Below are positions 55,761 to 64,000 of a DNA stretch of 64,000 nt, one piece after another. The stretch's first letter is position 1. Every line of letters starts with the position of its first letter. Location: NCBI GenBank assembly GCA_015698045.1, contig BLAL01000013.1:1178001-1242000 (forward strand), given 5' to 3'. The position numbers and the translations under genes were made by a program. The notes under the pieces are model-generated. The model was not told the DNA's origin and searched no databases. It worked only from the letters and a program-made list of their open reading frames with translations. Source of the DNA: Rhizophagus clarus (taxonomy: Eukaryota > Glomeromycota > Glomeromycetes > Glomerales > Glomeraceae).

Positions 55761-57331
55761 CATTCTGTTATCATATTTACAATATGTATTGTAAAATAAC
55801 CGATCTATTCATAACTTTAACTGTGATAAGTCGAATTCTCTTAAACATTATACGAAAAACAATTAATAGTTATCTTTAAAACACACTAGACTAATTCGTT
55901 GTAAAATTTCGTAGTATACTGTACAATCGATAATTGAAGAATCACATATTACAATCAAAAACTTTCTACACTCGTAAACGAAAGTTCGAAATTCATAGTT
56001 TATTTATTAATATTAAAATATATGTATGTGATAAATATCGAAAAAAAAAGCGAATTTGTGAAGCGCAACTTAATTTTAATAATCTTTCCTAATGATGATA
56101 AATTTTCAGTTTTCGGTGAAATTTTTACTGGAAACTGGAATATTTGAATAACAGCATCAGCATCACTTTGATTCAAAAACGGTTTGATTAAAAATTATAA
56201 TAATATCGTCAAATTAAAGTCAAAACCAATAATTAAAATATTTGATTCCAAACTATCCTAAAATTCTAGAAATTTACTGGAATACCGGAATTTATACGCG
56301 TTTCCAGTTCCAATATTTATATATATATATATACATATCAGATATTTCAATACTTCTCTAATCGTATTAAATACGCTGAACTTAGATGCAGTGCTATAAC
56401 TGAGAAGATTACAAAGAATTCAAACTAATTTATAAAACACATGTGTGCTTCCAATTGTTTTTGTGATCGCTTTAGCAGTGCCTTAATTACAAATCTCCCA
56501 ATTTTGTTCGTCATTTGTTTATAAGTGCTAAGAACACTCGTTATCTTGCGAAAATTTCAATTTGCGTTACCTGTTACCGAATTAAAATAGCAAAGATATC
56601 AACAGTAAGTCAGTAATTAACAATCTGCCAAGCGATTGCAGAACTGTCAGATAACAACAGGTCTGTTCATCATTTAAAAAACCATTCTGCTAAATTATTT
56701 AAATAAAGATCCGCAAATAGATCTTCCCTTCACGTTCGTTTGATTTCCAACCAATTGTTTCAATTTTTTGGTGAAATCACTTTGTGGAGATCACTTTGTG
56801 AGAAAATTGAGGAATTCAACTTTGTTCCAACCATTAAAGCTTATACACGTCATGTATTGTAAAACTCATCTATACAACGCATAGAAATATTTATAACTTT
56901 TCAATGAGTCATCTTAAAATATACCGTTTATTTGTTATCAAGATCAAGATCGGTGAAATGTGATTGATAATTTAAATCTGAAAAAAATCCGAAAATCAAA
57001 TGAAAGCTATGGCAATTTTTCAATTGACAACAAATCTGGTTAGCTTTGGCGTGATTGTTTTTTTTTTTGATTTAACGTTGGACATTTAGTAAAAAAATTG
57101 TCTTTTTAACCAGGACCTCTCAATTTGCATGAAAAAAAATTGATTTAACTGTTAAGATAATGTTCATACATAAAATTGATGCGATCCCGCATTGTCAATT
57201 ACTATTTTGCATTTTACATGAAAAATTAAAAATTCGAAGTTCACATTTAAAAAGAATTTATATTTTAATAAATAATATGTATATACAAAAAAAAAAAAAA
57301 AATAACAACAAATAAACATTTAAATAATAAT

Positions 57332-57362
<31 letters not shown>

Positions 57363-57437
57363 TGAAATAAAATAAAATAAAATTACGGTATATAAACAAT
57401 ATAAACAAGTAAAAAACTAATTTATCTCATCATTATC
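55761..57437. other. AT-rich intergenic region
   Basis: No gene seen. A TA microsatellite at about 56318-56333 and long poly-A tracts at 57286-57302 and 57340-57362 precede the 3' end of the HSP90-like gene. Confidence 0.5.
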
Positions 57438-59865
57438 TTACGAAATGTGAAGTTTTTTCAATACTGCTAAAAATTTTGACATGTAAGATTCTGCGAAAGA
57501 TGATAAATAAAACTAAATTTTTTTAAACAACAAAAAAAAATTTTTAATTAGTAAAAAAAAAGACAAGTATAAGTGTACAAGAATAAATATATACTTACTT
57601 CGTGTTCCGAACTATGATTTTGAATAAGATTATGTGCCAATTCATGACAAAATGTCAAATACCAATAAGTCATGGAATCGCTTGTAGGATTAATCTTACA
57701 TTCTTTATCATGTAATCCAATGTAAAATTTCAAATTAAAAAATAATGACCTGTCACGATTAAATGCAATAGAATTGGTATAATTGTCATAAAATACATGA
57801 ATGGCTTGTAATTCAAGGTCAAAAACGCTCGCAATATTTTTTAATATATTTAGAAAACGGGCTAATGAAGCACTATTTAATGGAGATAAGATGTCCGCTT
57901 GATTAGCACTTTTAGCATCATAAAGTTCAATACCCTGTTCAGTTCCAACACAGAATAATAAATGACCTAAAAAAAATAGATAAATCAAAATTAATTAAGA
58001 ATAAAAGTATAATCATAAATAATAAAAGTTTGTATATATCGTTTATACCAGGTATAACATCACAGTAACTTGTTTCACTTTCTTTAACGATCTTAGTACA
58101 AGCTTGGCTATTAATAGTACTTCCAAGATTAGAATGGCTTGCTTTTATTGCCTCTCGTAAAGAATTTCGTAAATTTAGAGTATTTTGAGGAGTTACAACA
58201 ACTGGTGACTTTACAGCAGCTTTTTGACTAGATTTTTTAACAACACTCTGTGATTTAGATTTTAATATACGATCAACTGGATATCCTTTACGTTCCAAAC
58301 TTGATAAAGGTGTGGTTAGGATCGTATTAAAATAAGAATATTCCTTCAGGTTAGATGACTTAAAAATATGTTTGCATATATATTGTGAAATATCAAGATA
58401 ATCTGGATCGGATGTTATATAAAGTACCCATGAATTCAACTCTGCACTTTCAAGTATACAAGCAGTAGTAAAATCATTTCTAATCTGAGTATTATTATCT
58501 AACCTATAACATGTTTCTATATGATCAACTACCATGACTTTCAACTTTTTAAGCCATTCCTCATCTCTTAATATCTTGTTTCCAGATTTACCATGATAAA
58601 ATAAACACGCTCTTTCCTCAATTGTTTTGTTTATCTTTATAGAATACTCAGTTTTTTTAATAACACCTTTTGGGATTACGGTTTCTTTTACCGATTCATG
58701 TAAAGATCTACATCCCAATTTCTAAAACATTAAATTTATTGTTAATATTAATCTATTTAATATTTTCCAAATTCTCTGTAAAATTAAAATAAATTATAGA
58801 TAACATACCTTATACAATTTTTCCATTAAATCATTTTCTGGAGCTATCAACGGACTAAAAATTTGTTGATATCCTTGCTCATCATTTATGAAAATATCTT
58901 CTGCTGAAGCCAAATTTGTCTGATCAATCCTTTCGCCATTAAAGATTCTTTTTTTCTCTATACCTATTAAAATAGGTTCTCTTTTCATATCCAAAATTAA
59001 GCTTGGTTTTTTACTTTCTATAGTATCAATTTCAATGGCAATCTTAAATAGAATGTTTGAATATCTTTCTTCATCATTAAGAAAATTCCACAATTCACGT
59101 GATGATTTCACCAATAATTCGGCAAATTCTATCGTAGATGGTTCATTTTTAACACCGCAACTTTGAAGAAATCTATTTGCTTTCTCTCCAAAATCAACAT
59201 ATGTAAAGAATTCTTTAAAGCTAAAAAAAAAAAAAAAAAAAAATTTTTCATTAAAAAAAAGGGTCGCGTCATTTAGTAAATAAAGAACTTTTATAAAGAT
59301 AACAATACATACCCTTGTTCTGCGCATCTAAGGAAACAACTACGTGGATTGGTAAGAGTGATTACGTTAGGTCTAATTTTACTTACAACTGGGATGAAAT
59401 TAAGATCACCAAGAACTTTCCAATCAGAAGGTGTAAAATCTCCTTGTTGTGAAGCCAAATATTCAAAAATTTCTTTTGCTTTCATTATATCTCGTGGTGG
59501 GTTATTGACCAAACTATTTAAAAGTTTGACATGACTAGGATTTTGTTGAACGCCAAATTGTTCCGCACAATACAATAAATCTTGGCGTATAACATTAAAA
59601 TTCATTTTCATACATTCAGGATTAATATAACATTCTGTAGGTTTCGCATAAACGTTTGATCTTCTGCATGGTATAAATGCGACATTGACTTCAGTTGATT
59701 TGTAATTTTTGGAATATCTTTCATTAAAATTATCGGTAAGATATTTAAAAGCCTTCATCCGAATTTTTGGATCTGTTGGTGGTACTACCAACTCTAAAAT
59801 TTTTTGAAGTCTAGGATATTCTCGTAAACCCAATTCAATTAAAAATGTTCCTACAATTTTAAAAA

Positions 59866-59897
<32 letters not shown>

Positions 59898-62800
59898 TTT
59901 AAACTATGAATTAGCTAATTATATAACCGACAATAAAAATCAATATACCTTCTTGCGTGTAACGACTCCATCTTCCTTTCCAATAAATTACTGGTAAACC
60001 AAATTCACGATGTAACGGTATAGGTGTATATAATTGACTGGCAACGTAACGACGAACTCTTAATGATTTTGAGTAACTTTCTTTAGGCCAGATAGATTTT
60101 TTCTTTAATATTTTTATTTCATTTTCTCTGAGATCATTAAACTTTGAAGAAAGATATTTTACAAGTTGCATATGATCCCAATCCCCTTCATCAACTAGAC
60201 GATCAAAAATGAGCTGTAATTCAACGACCTAATAAATAAATTTAATAATTTATTAACTATCCCAAAAATATACTGTATATAAAAAAAAAAAAATCATTTG
60301 GGTTACCTTTCGAACACCAAGAAGTTCCATTAAAGCTTGAACAGGTAATGGTTTTTGAAAATCAATTGTTGGTAAATCAGGAAATAAATTAACATTTTGA
60401 AAATAAGCATTTGTTGGAATCTTCATTCCAAATTTAGTTGGAATACATTTCTTTTTTTCGAATAATTGATAAATTACTTTCTTGTCATTTTGTGAGATAT
60501 TGGTCAAACTTTTTGCCAAAATACCATGAACTTTTCTAGCAAAATTAGGATCACGTTCTAATTCGGGTTTTTCAACAATAAATTTCGCCCAATTAACCAA
60601 GGATAATTCTTTCCATTTAAACCATGTTTCAAAATCCTTATGATTTTTGAAATTCTTGGAAATATCATATGGTAATACATCAATTGGAACATCCATATTT
60701 GGTGGGACTATACTTGGATTCAAAAAATAATGAATAGTATTCAAAGGTTGAAAATTATCGCCAATACGTGCAAGTTGCATGAACAGTTTAATGTCCGATG
60801 GATCAACATTATCCCCTTTCGACCTATAAGAAATCCACCATTTCAAAAGTTCGACCATTTCTTCTTCAGAGAGAGATCGGCTTTTCAATTCAAACAAAAC
60901 ATCCCTAATAGTTAATTCTTCTATAAGTTTCAATGAATCTTTTGCTTTAGTAAAAAATCTTCTACATTGATCATATATAAATTTTGGAACAACTGGAACT
61001 GTTTTTATGAATCCTGCCATTTCCGGATTAGGAATACGAACGTCGGTTATCGGTAAGACACCATTTGTTGAATAAATCGACAATTGTCTTTTTGAACATT
61101 TGAAAAATTGAGATTCTGATATTTTTCCAACTTCCGCATTTGGTGTACTCTCTCTGAACGTAAAATGTGTTAAAGCATGTTCTGCTCGATTTTCAAACCA
61201 CTCAATAAAAGAACTGATATCTTGTTCTCCAGCACTAGTAGACTCATTAATCATTTCCTTATAAAGTTGTGCTATATAAGACATTTCACCTTCATATAAT
61301 ATTCTACATAAGGTACCCGCTAAACTTAACAATTCACTGTTATATATGGCCAAAGTTTTATCTACCAAGTCAATTGATTCTCTCTCCACCTAAATAAAGT
61401 TTTATCATATTAAAATACTAGGTTAAGATATCATAAAACAAAAAATATAAAATACATACAGTAGGAATTACGCGAGCCGCTAAATGAATACAACATCCAG
61501 TAGTTTGATGAGTTGGAAAACCAATATATATTCTTCCTTGATTCGGAAATGGATGTAAATCTTCAAATACAGAAGAAATGTTATTTTCATAATCCATAGA
61601 TGAATTATGTTCATCATATCCAGTATAAATTATTTGAATGGTCGTTTTATTTGGTGGTTTCTTTTTGGTACTTCGTTCCATTTCATTAGAAAATGCCTTG
61701 CTAACATTAACATCCAAATTTCCACTAGCAATTTTAAGAAATATAGAAACTTCTTCCATTTCGAAATTAGTGACCGATGAAAAGCGCCAGTTATCCATAT
61801 TTTTTGGAATAATTAATCTCTTAACGGTTAACCGAACATCTCTAATATCTATTGATGTAAGACGAAACATCTTTTGCGGAGAATACGCATCAAACCAGGT
61901 TGATATACCCGCTGATGCTGAATCTTGTATTGACTTTGATAGTTCTATTACCAATTTATTATTGAGATACACTGATACTTCACGAAGATTTCCAGTAAAT
62001 CCCTATTATTTTTATAAAAATTAATATGATAAGCTTCGTGCCTTTAGAAATTTTCTTCGTGTATCAAAAATAAAAGCTTACTAATGAATTGGCTAAAAAT
62101 CGGGCGAGTTCCTCAACTTCTGGAAACTAATCAAACACATCAAAATGTTAATTGAAATACAATGTATGATTTTCTGATAATATGAATAAACACAATATAT
62201 ACCTCCTCAGTCTTCTCTCTCATATCCATTAAAAACGTCGTCCAAACCGTATCATTATTATTAATTCGCGCATGTTTTGTTAATAATTGATTACCACGCC
62301 AATAAAAAGCCATTCCTTGTTTACCGGAAGAAACACTATCAAATGAAACTTTGGAATCAATATCGATTTTAATTAAAAAAAAAAAAAATTTTAATTGATT
62401 ACTTACAATGGTTCTTCACAAACTGAAAACAATGAATAGAAGCCCACACCAAATGCTCCTATCTATTAAGTCATCATGAAAAAAAAAAAAAATTTTATTA
62501 AGTTTATAAACAAAGATTTAATGTTTATTAACAAATATATATACTTTTTGTTCATCAGGGTTCCCTTCAGCAATTTTCTTTAATCGATCCCAATCCTCGG
62601 GTCTAAAACGAAATCCATTATTCTTAAATTTCATTCTAACAATCTTGTCTTTGAATTTTCCATCCTTTTTTGGATTTGCTGTTTCATAAAATATTTGAAC
62701 TTTTGTTGATTTCGCATCATCTTCATTAAACAAAAAAAAACAAAATGACTAAGTTACGTTATAAAATCAAAGTTATAGGTTGAAAGAAATTTTAAAATCT

Positions 62801-63042
62801 TTTTACCAGAATTTTGCATCAATTCCCGAAATACCACAAATTTAGCAGAGTAACTAATATATATATAAGGTTACTTTTTGAGAAATACAAAAATGTACTA
62901 CTACACGACAGTAAAAGTTTTTTTTTAAAAATCAAACTTACCGAGCCAAAATCTTATCGATCAAGTGTCTTTGATTAACCTCGACTTGTTGTTCCCCATC
63001 CGCATTCAAAAGGACTTGTTTTCTTAAATAATCCTCATCCAT
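57438..63042 (-). CDS. HSP90-like (GHKL) ATPase-domain protein, fungal DUF3684 type
   Basis: Fourteen exons close without a frame conflict into 1509 aa: 63042-62942, 62853-62807, 62720-62545, 62462-62407, 62335-62203, 62126-62082, 62002-61460, 61389-60307, 60228-59949, 59850-59313, 59220-58809, 58721-58049, 57966-57599, 57512-57438. The N-terminal ATP-binding domain shows ELMQNSDDA (residues 44-52), KFKNNGFRF where HSP90 has its D-x-G motif, and IGAFGVGFYS (109-118), as in sacsin and fungal HSP90-like proteins. A long helical middle region follows, matching what I know as DUF3684. A Lys/Ser-rich linker near the end precedes a C-terminal block with HELAH at 1470-1474 and SSEHE after it. Probable chaperone-like or ATP-driven scaffold protein in the cytosol; exact role unknown. 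The ATG gives MDEDYLRKQ, right before the conserved VNQRHLIDKIL. Confidence 0.88.
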
Positions 63043-64000
63043 TTTTAGTAAATATAATTGGTAAAAGAATGATGATAATAATAAGAGTTGAGAAAGGAAG
63101 ATATTTATTTACTCCTCTTAAAAAATATAATATTATATATATAAAGGAAAATAAAAAAGTCATTTGTTCCATTTTTTTTTTTCCCGGCATTATTTAATTT
63201 TCTCCATATAGAAATAAGTCATAGTGATTACTAGGTTATGAATATATATGGGCCTAAGCTCCGTTCATGCTATGCAAAATGATGAATTTAATGAGTAGAA
63301 TAAGCATATAATGAGTTTAATGAGTAGAACAATAACATTTACATTTACCTTTAAAATTTCAAATTTCTGCGCCATTCATGTAAATAAATGACAAATATAA
63401 TATTTCCTAATAGAAATTTGATAATCGATTCTGATTTCTTGATTTAAAGTTGTTAAATAAAAAAAACAAAAGGAGGAAGAAAAAAGAAATTTCTCAGATG
63501 ATGAGGGAAACAAATCCTCAATTTGAGAGAGATCTGCCGGGTTAAAATTTTTTTAGCATCAAAACTTTTCATTTAGTAATTGCCAAATGTTATTGTTTAA
63601 CTGATAAAATGAAAAGGCGTTAATTAAACATACTCACCCCCTGATTGTATGTATGAAAATTTTTTTGTCCCCCAATTTTTTCGTCCCTCAATTTTTTGTT
63701 AAACAAAACATTAATGTAGTCGGAGTTTGCGATAATGAAATTAATTTTACAAAAATTGAAAAAGAAAGAATTATAATTACCGTTGCTATTCACCTAATCC
63801 GGATTTTTATACTTAAATCCGAACCAAAATTAGTAGGTTACCCAATTATCTAGATAATTTGGGTAAAATCGGGCTATTATACACATGTTATTATTGGCGA
63901 ACGTTCTTTTTTTGATGAACCGCATCGAAATTTCGATAGATCAAACAAACAGGTATAAAACGAGTATTTATAAAATCGTAATTTTTAGTCATATGCCATC
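63043..64000. other. Upstream region of the HSP90-like gene
   Basis: Contains the promoter of the minus-strand gene. TTTAATGAGTAGAA is directly repeated at about 63288-63330. A 29-bp near-palindrome TTACCCAATTATCTAGATAA + TTTGGGTAA lies at 63838-63866. The open frame at 63653-63853 on the plus strand (NINVVGVCDNEINFTKIEK, then RIIITVAIHLIRI) ends at that palindrome and shows no family; it may be part of a repeat. Confidence 0.4.

Noticed and set aside
59349..62024. Plus-strand frames opposite the HSP90-like gene
   Set aside because: They overlap well-supported exons on the other strand and carry no family signature.

Overview
The window looks like nuclear DNA of an arbuscular mycorrhizal fungus, most likely Rhizophagus (R. 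irregularis or a close relative). This rests on very AT-rich sequence, many short GT-AG introns, and families known to be expanded in that genus: TKL-type kinases with a Cys-rich header, F-box/LRR-like proteins, Sel1-repeat proteins, a Crinkler remnant and a fungal HSP90-like/DUF3684 protein. The species call is inference from family content.

Layout. 0-2 kb: a kinase pseudogene (+). 4.7-6.4 kb: an intact five-exon alpha/beta-hydrolase-3 esterase; 10.9-12.6 kb: its decayed tandem copy; between them lie broken coding remnants and a palindrome-rich foldback repeat. 13.9-19.6 kb: small coding remnants, an F-box fragment, an intact nine-exon kinase (-) and a dispersed repeat. 20.4-21.1 kb: a frameshifted Crinkler header. 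21.5-27.7 kb: two intact F-box genes and one 5' F-box stub flank a seven-exon membrane-protein gene. 31.8-35.4 kb: a 19-copy satellite of about 182 bp, followed by a 1.1-kb hAT-like non-autonomous transposon with a perfect 8-bp target duplication. 37.1-40.3 kb: two more F-box genes. 41.3-42.6 kb: a degenerate mitochondrial carrier. 44.0-47.3 kb: a 1105-aa Sel1-repeat protein. 47.5-53.4 kb: a diverged segmental copy of the 15.9-19.6 kb kinase block, enlarged by insertions. 53.4-55.2 kb: an unrecognised broken gene. 57.4-63.0 kb: a 14-exon, 1509-aa HSP90-like ATPase protein (-). I could close its reading frame exon by exon, as for both intact kinases and the esterase.

Functional themes. Kinases, F-box proteins (SCF substrate adaptors) and Sel1 proteins are signalling and turnover families that expand by duplication here. 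Intact, truncated and dead copies sit side by side, which fits a birth-and-death, transposon-rich accessory region. I see no operon-like organisation, rRNA, tRNA or CRISPR.

Most notable: the satellite core contains a short reading frame whose between-copy differences are almost all synonymous; three non-autonomous elements share a terminal pattern but each carries its own subterminal motif; a kinase gene needs a GC-AG intron where its duplicate uses GT-AG; and both kinases keep an identical 12-nt microexon. Splice sites were assigned by eye from paralogue comparison and frame closure. No alignment or database search was run.
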